Notes under the pieces: model-generated
What the model was told of the DNA's origin: nothing
Databases searched by the model: none
The model's input: only the letters and a program-made list of their open reading frames with translations
Shown here: piece after piece, positions 28,900 to 38,230 of the stretch
How the letters are laid out: the number at the start of each line of letters is the position of its first letter
Numbering within the stretch: the stretch's first letter is position 1
NCBI GenBank assembly: GCA_963802745.1
Contig: CAWDKL010000055.1
Coordinates: 62,001-126,000 of the forward strand
Direction of reading: 5' to 3'
Length of the DNA: 64,000 nucleotides
Source of the DNA: JAJPKK01 sp963802745
GTDB taxonomy: Bacteria > Pseudomonadota > Alphaproteobacteria > Rhizobiales > Xanthobacteraceae
Position numbers and translations under genes: made by a program

Positions 28900-30846
28900 A
28901 TGGCCGTCGCCAAGATCGCACCCTACGGCTCCTGGAAGTCGCCGATCACCTCCGACCTCATCGTGGCGCAGACCACGATGCTGTCGGACGTGCGTCTTGA
29001 CGGCGGCCGCATCTATTGGCTGGAGGGGCGGCCGCAGGAGCACGGCCGCAGCGTCGTGGTCGGCGCCGGGCCGGACGGCAGCGTCGCCGACATCATCCCG
29101 GCAGGCTTCAATGCCCGCACCCGCGTGCATGAATACGGTGGCGCGTCGTGGCTGATCGCCGACGGCACGTGCATTTTTTCGAACTTTGCCGACCAGAGGC
29201 TTTATCGTCAGCGGCCGGGCGTTGCGGAACCGGAACCGCTGACGCCCGCACCAGAGAGCCGCAAACACCATTGGCGCTACAGCGACGGCGTGATCGATGC
29301 TCGCCGGCGGCGGTGGATCGGCGTGTGCGAGGACCATGTGAACGCCGGCGAAGCCGTCGCCATCGTGGCGGTCGATCTCGACCATCCGGGCACGTCGCCG
29401 GGCCGGATACTGGCCAGCGGGCACGATTTTCTCTGCTCGGCGCGGCTATCGCCCGATGGCGACCGGATGGTTTGGCTCGCCTGGGACCATCCCAACATGC
29501 CGTGGAACGGCACGATGCTCTACCTCGCCGAACTCGGACCGGACGGCGCGCCCACGGGCGCGCGGGTCATCGCGGGCGGCGTGGCGGAATCCATATTCCA
29601 GCCGGAATGGTCGCCCGACGGGCGCGAGGTCATTTTCGTTTCCGATCGCACCGGCTGGTGGAACCTCTATGCCTATGAGGTCGCCGCCGGCACCACCCGG
29701 CCGCTGTGCCCAATGGCGGCGGAGTTCGGCGTGCCGCAGTGGAATCTCGGCATGTCAACCTACGCCTTCGCGGGCGCGGGACAAATCCTGTGTGCCTACA
29801 CGAAGGACGGGCTCGGGCGACTCGCGCTGCTCGACATGGCGTCCGGCGTGCTGCGGCCGATCGAGACCGGATTTACGGAATTCGGCTCGGTCCGCGCCGA
29901 CGGCGACCAAGCGGCGTTTCGCGCCGGCGCGCCGGACCGGCCGACCGCGATCGTCGGTCTCGATCTGCGGACCGGCCAGCACCGCGTCCTCAAACAGGCG
30001 ACCGATCTACTCGACCGCGCCGACCTGCGCATCGCCGACTATCTGACCAAGGTCGAGCCGGTGGAATTTCCGACCTCCGGCGGCAAGACGGCGTTCGGCC
30101 TGTTCTATCCGCCGCACAACCCGGATTATGCCGCACCGGCCGATGAGAAGCCGCCGCTGCTGGTCAAATGTCACGGCGGTCCGACATCGTCGGCGTCCAG
30201 CGCACTCAGTCTGGCCATCCAGTTCTGGACCAGCCGCGGCATTGCGGTGCTGGATGTGAACTATGGCGGCAGCACCGGGTTCGGTCGCCAATACCGCGAC
30301 CGGCTCCATCTCAACTGGGGCATCGTCGATGTGGACGACTGCGTCAACGGCGCCAAATTTTTAGCTGAGCGTGGGTCGGTGGACGGCGGCCGCGCCGTGA
30401 TCAGCGGCGGCAGCGCCGGCGGCTATACGACGCTGGCGGCGCTGGCGTTCCGGGATTTCTTCCAGGGCGGTGCCAGTTATTATGGGGTGAGCGACGCCGC
30501 AGCATTGGCCCGCGATACCCACAAATTCGAGTCGCGTTATCTCGACTGGCTGATCGGCCCCTATCCGCTGGAGGAAGCGCGCTATCGCGAGCGCTCGCCG
30601 GTGCATCACGCCGACCGGCTGTCGAAACCGGTGATCTTTTTCCAAGGCTCCGAGGACGCCGTGGTGCCGCCGAACCAGACCGAGATGATGGTGGAGGCGT
30701 TGCGCCGGAAGGGCAATGCGGTCGGCTATTTCCTATTCTCCGGCGAACAGCACGGTTTCCGCCAGGCGGCCAGTATCAAGCGTTGCCTCGATGCGGAGCT
30801 GGCGTTCTATGCGACCGCGGTGTTCCGGGTCGGACTGACGTTCTGA
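28900..30846 (+). CDS. S9 family prolyl oligopeptidase / acylaminoacyl-peptidase-like hydrolase
   Basis: 648 residues from ATG 28900. The N-terminal two-thirds is a beta-propeller (ARLSPDGDRMVWLAWDHP, IFQPEWSPDGREVIFVSDR are blades). The C-terminal alpha/beta hydrolase domain has GIAVLDVNYGGSTGFGR, the nucleophile elbow ISGGSAGGYTT (Ser codon near 30413), the acid in QGSEDAVVPP and His in GEQHGFR. It would cleave short peptides, probably in the cytosol, as no signal peptide is visible. Intact and normal length; the specificity cannot be told. Confidence 0.92.
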   Translation: MAVAKIAPYGSWKSPITSDLIVAQTTMLSDVRLDGGRIYWLEGRPQEHGRSVVVGAGPDGSVADIIPAGFNARTRVHEYGGASWLIADGTCIFSNFADQRLYRQRPGVAEPEPLTPAPESRKHHWRYSDGVIDARRRRWIGVCEDHVNAGEAVAIVAVDLDHPGTSPGRILASGHDFLCSARLSPDGDRMVWLAWDHPNMPWNGTMLYLAELGPDGAPTGARVIAGGVAESIFQPEWSPDGREVIFVSDRTGWWNLYAYEVAAGTTRPLCPMAAEFGVPQWNLGMSTYAFAGAGQILCAYTKDGLGRLALLDMASGVLRPIETGFTEFGSVRADGDQAAFRAGAPDRPTAIVGLDLRTGQHRVLKQATDLLDRADLRIADYLTKVEPVEFPTSGGKTAFGLFYPPHNPDYAAPADEKPPLLVKCHGGPTSSASSALSLAIQFWTSRGIAVLDVNYGGSTGFGRQYRDRLHLNWGIVDVDDCVNGAKFLAERGSVDGGRAVISGGSAGGYTTLAALAFRDFFQGGASYYGVSDAAALARDTHKFESRYLDWLIGPYPLEEARYRERSPVHHADRLSKPVIFFQGSEDAVVPPNQTEMMVEALRRKGNAVGYFLFSGEQHGFRQAASIKRCLDAELAFYATAVFRVGLTF

Positions 30847-31014
30847 TCTTGCTTCGGGATCGCCGGATGAGGTCTGGGAACAAACGGCTCGTCTCACGAC
30901 CCAGAATGGCCGCAGTTCGGGCCCATGCGAACCGGCTTGGACGCCGGCTGCGGAAGCCCTATTCTGCAGGCGGAAATTCCCGCGGCGGGTGCCGCGGCGG
31001 AAGGGAGGATTTCG

Positions 31015-31239
31015 GTGCTCAATCGCGTGGATCCGTTTTCGCCCTCGGCGGGGGAAGCGGAGGTCAAGTTCCTCGACGGGGATTTTCGTATCGTGCGTGC
31101 GGGAGCCTATGTGCGCTGTGCCGTCACCGGAACGCCGATCCCGCTCGAGGAATTGAAATATTGGAGCGTCGAGCGCCAGGAGGCCTATATCGGCCCGGCG
31201 GCGGTGCTTGAGCGGCTGTTTCCGTCCCGAGTCCCATAG
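31015..31239 (+). CDS. DUF2093 family protein
   Basis: 74 residues from GTG 31015, set by GGGAGGA at 31003-31009; the frame is open from 30925. The whole protein matches DUF2093: DPFSPSAGEAEVKFLDGDF, VRAGAYVRCAVTGTPIPLEE and LKYWSVERQEAYI. Small soluble alphaproteobacterial protein of unknown role; the single cysteine in RCAVTG is conserved in the family as I know it. Confidence 0.9.
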   Translation: MLNRVDPFSPSAGEAEVKFLDGDFRIVRAGAYVRCAVTGTPIPLEELKYWSVERQEAYIGPAAVLERLFPSRVP

Positions 31240-31679
31240 CAGTCCGGATACCTGCCCCAAAGGCCGCAACCCTGCGCAAGGCGAACTCGGCCAAGAGCGC
31301 CTCGCTCACAGCGTCGAGTTCTCCCGCTGGGCCATTCGTCTGCACGTTTATATACCGGATGGACGCTACCTCCGGACGGTTTGGTACTGGGCCTTACTGG
31401 CAAGGCGAGCCGACCGATCGCCCTGCAATATGGAGGCAAGGGCACTACCAACGATCCGGATCAATTCATCCGAGATCAATTGATCCGCGATCCGCGAAAC
31501 TACGCTCACTGAGCGGGGACTGGCAGCTCCACCAACGGATCCCGCCCGCTGTGGTGGCTATGCTGCAGAGAGCCCGCCAGGCGCTGCCGGTCCGACGAAT
31601 TCTGCTGAGACCAGCTATGCCGTCTTGCTGAAAGAAATAACAGGGCACCTTTGCGGGCTATGTTCTGCCTTAGCGAGGT
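31240..31679. other. 440-bp intergenic region
   Basis: No confident gene. Between 31440 and 31500 there is an in-phase set of GATC-containing direct repeats (GATCAATTCATCCGAGATCA, then GATCCGCGATCCGCG), a locally unusual composition. The promoter of the cytochrome gene is on the other side, so this region is a convergent tail. Confidence 0.35.
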
Positions 31680-32156
31680 CTACTTGGGTCGGAACGACTC
31701 ATCGCTGAAGGGCGATGTCTGGATCGGTGACATCCGTGGTTCTCTGATCACTATGAAGCCGAAGCCGGTCGCTTGGTGGCAGCTGTTGCACGCGGATGTC
31801 AGCCCATCATAGGCTTTTACAAACCTCGCACCGTCCTTCGCCGCAATCGCGCTACCAGCTTCGTCCACTGACTGTGCGATCTTCATCGTATTCGCTCCAG
31901 GAATATTTGCAAAAAACTCCGTTGCATCTTCAAAGCTGCCTCTGATCTGCGCGAGCTCATAGTTTGCTAAATCCCAGTTTTTCACCTGACCCGCATACCA
32001 TAGTTTAAAATGTCTCAATTGAGTTGCGACCATGATGTCACCGAGGCGTGGCACATAGGGCTGCTGCGATTTTCCTAGTCGTTGGTCGTCGGCTAAAATT
32101 GGATATGACATTCCCATGGCCAAAGTGGCTATCATCGCGCGGAGCTTCATTTTCAT
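31680..32156 (-). CDS. exported mono-haem c-type cytochrome
   Basis: 158 residues. A signal peptide (LRAMIATLAMGMSYPILADD) is followed by an alpha-helical domain (RHFKLWYAGQVKNWDLANYE) and a C-terminal CNSCH haem motif in GLTSACNSCHQATGF, the arrangement of four-helix cytochrome c'-like proteins with the haem site near the C-terminus. Periplasmic electron carrier or gas-binding protein. Start ATG 32156, or the in-frame ATG 32150. No redox partner is adjacent. Confidence 0.85.
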   Translation of the reverse strand: MKMKLRAMIATLAMGMSYPILADDQRLGKSQQPYVPRLGDIMVATQLRHFKLWYAGQVKNWDLANYELAQIRGSFEDATEFFANIPGANTMKIAQSVDEAGSAIAAKDGARFVKAYDGLTSACNSCHQATGFGFIVIREPRMSPIQTSPFSDESFRPK

Positions 32157-32319
32157 TGTTTCCTCCTCCAGAAGTGATATTTCATGTGTGGTGCCACTCC
32201 ACTCTGCGACGCTCCACAGACCGCGATCGTTCGATGAACGACCTACGCCTTGCCAAGCGGCAAAGGGCGGAGGGCGATGAACCGAGTCCTACCACACGGC
32301 TCGGATTCCAGGTTAAGAT

Positions 32320-32598
32320 TTACTTAAGCTGCAGAATACGGAGCAGGAAGTCGGTGTTCCAGCTTGCGGACTTTCGTCGTGTTTTGACGCTTCCGTTTGA
32401 TTTTTCTGCGCGAACGAGGCGGAGCGCGAAGCGACGGACGATGGCCATGTTCTTTGCGCCGTCGCCGGTTCGGTAGCGGGACAAGTCATCCTTAAACTCG
32501 ACATCGAGCAGCCAATGCATGCTCTCGACGCCCCAATGACCGCGTGCACCATTGGCGATCCGCTCAATGTCGATGGGAGCCGAGCAGATATAATGTGA
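32320..32598 (-). pseudogene. ISAs1-family transposase C-terminal remnant
   Basis: The frame encodes YICSAPIDIERIANGARGHW, then GVESMHWLLDVEFKDDLSRY, NMAIVRRFALRLVR and SVKTRRKSASW, the C-terminal block of ISAs1 (DDE) transposases including the GHWGVE..HW signature. The rest of the transposase and terminal repeats are missing, and homology ends abruptly near 32598. A dead insertion sequence fragment. Confidence 0.8.
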
Positions 32599-32807
32599 TC
32601 AACCGTTTTCTATTTCACATGTGGTTGGAGAACGTGAGCGTACCAATGTAATGGGATCAAATCTTCGTGACCGCCAGGAAACGATAAGCAAATGATTGTC
32701 CAAGTCAAATGTGCCACCCGGAGTGGTATCTTATTACCACGACCGCAACGTCATGGAGCCCGTCCGCACGGGGCGCTTCGTGCCCCGCAGGCAGAAAATA
32801 GCGACGG

Positions 32808-33245
32808 TCAGTGCGCCGCTATGTATGCGTCACGCCGAACATTCGATCCGGTTTCCAAATCTTCCAACCGATGCTTAACGACATCACCGATGCTGACGAC
32901 GCCGACCACTTTTCCGGTTTCAATCACGAGCAGATGCCGCACACGATGCTGCGTCATCAAACGCATGGCGCGTTTCAACGTATCGTCCGGCGCAACGGTA
33001 ATTATGGCATGGGTTATGACGTCCAGAACCGCCATGGCGAGCGCTCGCTCCCCATGTTGCGAAACGGCATGTACGATGTCGCGCTCTGATATCAGACCAG
33101 CGACGGTATCACCGCTTTTCACGACCAATGCGGCGATACTCCGCTCGCGCATTTTATCGGCCGCGCTTCTGACCGTCTCTTTCGCGCGGATCGTGACGAC
33201 CTTGGCGCCATTGCGATACAGAATAGACTGAATGGTCATGTCCAC
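32808..33245 (-). CDS. protein with a pair of CBS domains
   Basis: 145 residues (start ATG 33245, or ATG 33239 MTIQSILYR). Two CBS units: VVTIRAKETVRSAADKMRER with ALVVKSGDTVAGLISERDIV, then ITVAPDDTLKRAMRLMTQHR with HLLVIETGKVVGVVSIGDVV. CBS pairs bind adenosine nucleotides and act as energy sensors, usually in trans when they stand alone like this. It lies between the ISAs1 remnant and small exported-protein genes. Confidence 0.92.
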   Translation of the reverse strand: MDMTIQSILYRNGAKVVTIRAKETVRSAADKMRERSIAALVVKSGDTVAGLISERDIVHAVSQHGERALAMAVLDVITHAIITVAPDDTLKRAMRLMTQHRVRHLLVIETGKVVGVVSIGDVVKHRLEDLETGSNVRRDAYIAAH

Positions 33246-33387
33246 GCTCCCTATGGTGCGTTTTCGGCAGGTCGGGGCACGCCGTGCAAAGGCGGCGCGT
33301 CCGAGCGCTCGAAATCACGGATACCCGGCCGCAAATTGGAAATTCTCAGTCCGACAGTTCTGGCCAATGGAGCCGCTGACGCTAGAT

Positions 33388-33788
33388 TTACTGCTCCCCG
33401 GTAACCGAATCAGTGTACGCCAGCGGGCGAAGCAACCCTCTCAATGATTGCAATGCATTCCGAACGCTTGCCTTCGGAGCGCATTTCCGAGCCGTCGCGA
33501 GTGAGGCTTCGACCTCCTGTACAGATTTCGACTTCGCGACGGAATCCCGTGTCGGCTGATGATGAAGCATGGCCGCAACCAACTCGGGTGCGCTCGCGAC
33601 GACGCGCCCGTTGGCGCGCGTCTCGTTCAACGCTGCTTCTAATCGCCCAATCGCCGCACCGCATGCCCCTTCGGAGCCGGATCACCCGTAACGCCGGCCT
33701 CGACGGCCCGCGCCGCCCCTGTCCAACCTGCGGTGCAAGCCGCACTCGCCACGACGACAGCCAAAACCGATCCAATTGGAGCTCGCAT
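33388..33788 (-). pseudogene. small exported protein with one frameshift
   Basis: Start ATG 33788 with GGGAGG six bases upstream. The first frame gives a signal peptide (MRAPIGSVLAVVVASAACTA) and runs 49 codons to a TAG at 33639-33641. Shifting frame near 33650 continues AAIGRLEAALNETRANGRVV, LVAAMLHHQPTRDSV, SVQEVEASLATARK to a stop at 33388. Joined, it is an exported helical protein of about 130 residues. No family is recognised. The excellent ribosome site and signal peptide argue this was a real gene. Confidence 0.55.
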
Positions 33789-34319
33789 GGGAACCTCCCG
33801 GATTGTGCTCTCGGGCGGCGCCGCAAGGAGGCCTTACGCAAGAGGCGTTTCGGCTCGATCTCCTCGTCGGCGCAACTCGCAGGTCTCCATCGACCTATGT
33901 GTCTGTTGTCAGCTTTTGCGACTACCGAGAGCACGGTCATTGTTGACGGTTACGATACGCGCCGGGATTTGAGTGCGGAAAGCGAAAAGGTGCTCACCAA
34001 GCCGTGATCCGTTTCAACTGTGCGTGAACTCCCTGCCGCCTGGTACGTTCGCTCCCCAAACTTGGGAGATGGCGACCCGTTCAGCTTTCCTTAAGGTTAG
34101 CCGTCGTCCCACGGCCAATTGCAGTACTTCCGATTAACAGCCGCCAGATCACTGCGGCAATCCGCATTCCGTGGCGCGCGGCATGCGTGTCCGAGTTATA
34201 ATCGCGCTAATGTGATTGCTGCAGGTCATTTCACCACGATGCTTCATCCCAATGTAATTCCAACAAACCGGTCGAAACAACAAGTCGCCCGGTGCAATCA
34301 TAACGCAGGGAGGCGTGTC

Positions 34320-34634
34320 ATGAGAACATCTGCCTTATTGCGGAATATGGCCTTGGCGGTTGCGGCCCTTGCGTTGGGTCTCACTTGCTCCGACGCCTCG
34401 GCCTCCGTCCATCATGAAAAGGCGCTGGCGTTGCACGCAGCTGCGAACACGGCACCCCGGCATGCTTTGCACAGAACGGTTAGCATCAGCCATGGCGTCC
34501 CCGGCTATCAGGGGCCCGATGAATACGGATACCGGTGGCCGGGCTATATTTATGTGCCGGGAAAGGGGATCGTGGGCGAATCCTGCAACCTGCCGACCAG
34601 CGCTTGCCCAAACTCGGAACGTGATGTCCAGTAA
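34320..34634 (+). CDS. small secreted protein of unknown function
   Basis: 104 residues from ATG 34320, preceded by AGGGAGG. Signal peptide MALAVAALALGLTCSDASAS; mature part with His-rich start (VHHEKALALHAAANTAPRHA) and an aromatic/Gly/Pro segment PGYQGPDEYGYRWPGYIYVP, ending with two cysteines (SCNLPTSACPN). Probably periplasmic or outer-surface. The upstream open frame from 34119 is not supported. It precedes a second small secreted-protein gene on the same strand. Confidence 0.7.
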   Translation: MRTSALLRNMALAVAALALGLTCSDASASVHHEKALALHAAANTAPRHALHRTVSISHGVPGYQGPDEYGYRWPGYIYVPGKGIVGESCNLPTSACPNSERDVQ

Positions 34635-34707
34635 CGCAATGTCAGCCTGGCGGCCCAACGGCCCGGCCGGGAAGAAAGATCTCCGCAGAGTCATACCACG
34701 GATCATT

Positions 34708-35016
34708 ATGCGGAAAGCGTGGCGGGCTTCATTTGTGGTCGCCGTCTTGTTCCTAGCGAACGCGGCCGATGCCGTCGCCGGTACGACAGCGGTGGGCGCT
34801 CGTACCGGATCAAGCTTCGGCGCCGGAGCCCGCTTTGGGGGAGCCCGCGCAGCTAGGCACGGCGGCTTGGAGCACGGCGGATATGCCGGGAGTTTGCGGC
34901 GTAGCGGGATTGGAAGCCAAGGCAATACCGGCTGGTATTCGCGCGGATTCGGCGGCACGCTCAATCCGGGCTGGGGCTACGGTTTCAGCCCCAGTCTAGG
35001 CGGCTTGAGCCGTTGA
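34708..35016 (+). CDS. small glycine-rich exported protein
   Basis: 102 residues from ATG 34708 (in-frame ATGs at 34624 and 34639 are possible; 34624 would overlap the preceding stop). Signal peptide ASFVVAVLFLANAADAVAG, then a Gly/Ser/Arg-rich mature region (GARTGSSFGAGARFGGARAA, GWYSRGFGGTLNPGWGYGFS). Low complexity, likely disordered and secreted. No family is recognised; it may be co-transcribed with the preceding gene. Confidence 0.6.
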   Translation: MRKAWRASFVVAVLFLANAADAVAGTTAVGARTGSSFGAGARFGGARAARHGGLEHGGYAGSLRRSGIGSQGNTGWYSRGFGGTLNPGWGYGFSPSLGGLSR

Positions 35017-35125
35017 GCAACTTTGGCGATGCAAGGTCGCGAGCCGCGTTGCCGCCGTATCGAGATTTGCAACATGGCTGCGGCCCCGACCGAAAGGCTC
35101 GCGCCGGATTTCCGGTGCTCTGCCG

Positions 35126-35160
35126 GGGTCACAGGCGGCGTCAACGGCCGCCTGTGACCC
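35126..35160. terminator. bidirectional terminator hairpin
   Basis: Perfect 14-bp inverted repeat (GGGTCACAGGCGGC / GCCGCCTGTGACCC) around a 7-base loop, midway between two convergent genes. No strong T-run on either side, but position and stem make a shared terminator likely. Confidence 0.6.
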
Positions 35161-35176
35161 TGGTAAACCGTGTCCA

Positions 35177-36703
35177 CTAATGCCAGCCGTTCGCCACGCG
35201 CCGGACCGCCGCGATCACGGCGGGTTGCGGTTCCGGAACCGGCGGCAGCTCTTCATAGAGCTCCCATCCGCCGCCCAGCGCCTTGTAAAAGGCCACGTAT
35301 TGCAGCACCGCGGCCTCCTGGGCGATGGCGTTCTGATCCTCGAGTTCGTAATTCTGCCGCTGGGCGTCGAGGACGTTGAGAAAGTCCGTGACGCCGCGCT
35401 CGTAGCGCTCCGTGGCGAGTTCCACGGCACGGTGGCTGGCAGCCAGGGCGACGCCGAGGGCTTTTTGGCGGTCGAGATCGTAACGGTATTGCTTGATTGC
35501 ATCATCGACCTCCTCGACCGCCGTGATGATGGTTTTCTTGTAGTTCACCAGTGTCGCGTGGGCGCGCATTTCCTCGACATTGATCAGCGCATCGAGCCGG
35601 CCAAAGTCGAGCAAGGGCCAGTAGGCGCCGGGGCCGAACGACCAGATCGGGCTATGCACCCGCGCGGCCGTGCCCTGATGCGTCCCGCCCTGCCAACCAA
35701 ATCCCGCGGTCAGCGCGACGGTCGGGAACAGGGCGGCGGTGGCAACGCCGATGCGTGCGGTCGCTGCGGCCAGATCGCGTTCGGCCTCCCGGATGTCCGG
35801 CCGGCGCCGCAGCAAATCGACCGGCACTCCCGCGCGCAGGCGTTCGGGAAGATGGCGATATTTCGCGGGCTTCTGCAGTTCCGGCGCGATGTCTGCCACA
35901 TAGGTTCCAAGCAGCACCGCCAATCGGCCCTGTGCGGCCGCGATTGCCGCATTCAATTCCGGCAGCCTGGCCTGCAGCGTCGCCAGTTCGCGCCGCGCCA
36001 GGGTCAGATCCAATTCGTTCGACAATCCGCGATCGAAACGCGTCAGCAGCAGGTCGACGGTCTTCTGGGCCGCCGCGATGTTGCTGCGGGCAATCTCCAG
36101 GCGGGACTGCAGTCCCCGCACGTCGAGATAGTTGCGCGCGACATCGGCCACGACGGTAATCAGGACAGCATTACGGAAATCCATGCGGGCTCCGGTTTCG
36201 TCCTGGGTTGCCTCCAGCGTGCGCTGATACTTGCCGAACAGGTCCAGCTCCCACCCGGCGTCGAAGCCGGCCATGCGGGAAATCGACTTGAGGCCCGAGG
36301 TGGAGTCGCCCGCCCGGATCGACTGCGCGGCACGTCCCTTGGTGAGATCGGTCCCGGTCCCTTCCGCCACCGTGGCGCTGCCACCGACGGTCGGAAGCAT
36401 TTGCGAGACCACGGCAAGCTGCTGCTCGCGTTCTTCTTGTATCCGCGTCAGCGCGATTTCGATGTCCGGATTTGATACGATCGCCCGTTCGATCAGCGCA
36501 TTCAGTTCGGGATCGTGCATCGATTTCCACCACCGCACGAAGTCCGAGGCGACAGGCGGGGTTGGGACGCCGGTCGTTTCAGCGGACGATCCAAACGCGG
36601 CCGGCACGGCGAAGATCGGTAGTTCGTAGTCGGGACCGACTGCGCATCCGGAAAGCCACGTGACCGCCCCGATCACCGACAACGCGCGGCATAAAACCCC
36701 CAT
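35177..36703 (-). CDS. RND efflux outer-membrane lipoprotein (NodT/OprM family)
   Basis: 508 residues from ATG 36703, preceded by a GGAGGGGG-rich site. Lipoprotein signal with lipobox WLSGCAVGPDY; two repeated helical hairpin halves (ELNALIERAIVSNPDIEIAL; RRPDIREAERDLAAATARIG is the OprM-family signature). It forms the TolC-like exit duct in the outer membrane. It is the last gene of the operon after the fusion protein and pump (gap 210 bp). Upstream open frame to 36853 is GC-rich non-coding. Confidence 0.93.
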   Translation of the reverse strand: MGVLCRALSVIGAVTWLSGCAVGPDYELPIFAVPAAFGSSAETTGVPTPPVASDFVRWWKSMHDPELNALIERAIVSNPDIEIALTRIQEEREQQLAVVSQMLPTVGGSATVAEGTGTDLTKGRAAQSIRAGDSTSGLKSISRMAGFDAGWELDLFGKYQRTLEATQDETGARMDFRNAVLITVVADVARNYLDVRGLQSRLEIARSNIAAAQKTVDLLLTRFDRGLSNELDLTLARRELATLQARLPELNAAIAAAQGRLAVLLGTYVADIAPELQKPAKYRHLPERLRAGVPVDLLRRRPDIREAERDLAAATARIGVATAALFPTVALTAGFGWQGGTHQGTAARVHSPIWSFGPGAYWPLLDFGRLDALINVEEMRAHATLVNYKKTIITAVEEVDDAIKQYRYDLDRQKALGVALAASHRAVELATERYERGVTDFLNVLDAQRQNYELEDQNAIAQEAAVLQYVAFYKALGGGWELYEELPPVPEPQPAVIAAVRRVANGWH

Positions 36704-36913
36704 CACGCCCCCCTCCCCCTCCCCCACCCGCAACTCGGCGGACCTATGCCCGCCCGCCGACATTGCCATAAATGTTCGGTTAACGCCGCCCTCAAACCGG
36801 CTATCGCCGCCGCCCGAACCGAATTCGTGGCGCGCATGATGCATGCGCGCCACACGTTCGGCCCCTCCCCACGTGAGCCTGCCCCCTGCCCACGCTGCCG
36901 CAACACGATCGTT

Positions 36914-38230
36914 CTATCTGGCCGCCGTCCGTGCCTCTTCCCGCACCGTGACGCGCTCACCCTCCGCGATCTGGTTGCTGATGTTGAGGGCCACCCTATC
37001 GCCAGCAGCAAGCCCGGAGGCGATCTCGACGAAATTGCCGTTATCGCGCCCGATGGTGACATCGCGAAACTTGACCATGCCATCGTCGCCGATCAACGCC
37101 ACTTGCGCGCCGCTCGCCCGGAACAGCAGGGCACTCGCCGGAACCTGCACGAAACTCGTCGGATTGAGGTGGAATGCGACCTGCACATACATGCCAGGCA
37201 ACAATGCGAGGTCGTCGTTAGGCAGGTCAACTTCCACCCGCAGGGTGCGGGCATGCGGATCGATCGACTTGCTGGTCCGGGCGATCGTCCCCTCGAAAAC
37301 CCGGTTCGAAAGCTCGCTCGCCGTGACCTGCACCGCGCTCCCCACCCCGACTTCGTTGCTCACCGCTTGCGGGACATTGGCAAACACGCGGACCTTTTCC
37401 GCCTGCGCCATGCCGTAGAGCAAGGACGTGCTCGCGGTGCTGCCGGCGGTAACCAGATCGCCGATGTCCAGGCGGCGGTCCGTAATGATGCCCTCATAGG
37501 GCGCCGTCACTTGCTTGAACCCCGTCAGATAGGTCAAGCGATCCACATTGGCCTTGTCGAGAGCTAACCGGGCGCGCGCCGCGTTGAGCTGGGCGATCGC
37601 CACGGCGTAGTGGGCCTTCTTATCCTCGCGTTCCTGGTCGGACACGACGCCCTTGGGCGACCCTTGCCAGCGCTCGTAGGTGGTCTTGGCAAAATCGACG
37701 TCCGCCTCCTTGACCTTCACCTCGGCCTCCGAAGCTTTGAACTGGGCGCGCGCGGCATCGAGCTGGGCATCGAGTTCCGGTGTATCGATCGTCGCCAGCA
37801 CTTGATCCTTTTTTACTCGGTCGCCGATGTCGGCAGTCCAATTCGCCACATAGCCGCTGACGCGGGCATAGATCGTTGACATGTACCAGCCCCGCGTCTC
37901 TCCGGGCAGCGTCAGCACCTGGGTGGGCGGGGCGTTATCGACTTTGATGACTTCGACCGCCGGTGCTTCTTCGGCCCGCAAAGCCGCCGCACTCGCCAGT
38001 GCAGCCTCTTCGTGCCCTTTGATGCGGTGAACGTACGCGAAGGCGGCCACTAGCCCGATCGCGAGCACAGCCGCGGCAAACCGCATCCGCCGACCGGTCC
38101 CCTTGGCGTAGCGGGTCGAAATCGCGCCGTGCTCGTGATGTGCCGCCGGTTCCTCCGACGCGACATCGTCGAAACCATCGTGGGCCGGCTTTGCAGGCTT
38201 TAGGGAATTCGCTGGATCACGCTGTTGCAC
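36914..38230 (-). CDS. RND efflux periplasmic adaptor (membrane fusion protein)
   Basis: 438 residues. Short cytoplasmic His-rich N-terminus, one membrane helix (FAAAVLAIGLVAAFAYVHR), a barrel-sandwich hybrid domain (GYVANWTADIGDRVKKDQVL and GIITDRRLDIGDLVTAGS), a coiled-coil hairpin (about 150-235) and a beta-barrel (VRVFANVPQAVSNEVGVG). It bridges pump and outer-membrane duct. It overlaps the pump gene's start side by 14 bases in the sense that its own start (38230) lies inside the pump's 3' end; translation is probably coupled. Confidence 0.93.
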   Translation of the reverse strand: MQQRDPANSLKPAKPAHDGFDDVASEEPAAHHEHGAISTRYAKGTGRRMRFAAAVLAIGLVAAFAYVHRIKGHEEAALASAAALRAEEAPAVEVIKVDNAPPTQVLTLPGETRGWYMSTIYARVSGYVANWTADIGDRVKKDQVLATIDTPELDAQLDAARAQFKASEAEVKVKEADVDFAKTTYERWQGSPKGVVSDQEREDKKAHYAVAIAQLNAARARLALDKANVDRLTYLTGFKQVTAPYEGIITDRRLDIGDLVTAGSTASTSLLYGMAQAEKVRVFANVPQAVSNEVGVGSAVQVTASELSNRVFEGTIARTSKSIDPHARTLRVEVDLPNDDLALLPGMYVQVAFHLNPTSFVQVPASALLFRASGAQVALIGDDGMVKFRDVTIGRDNGNFVEIASGLAAGDRVALNISNQIAEGERVTVREEARTAAR

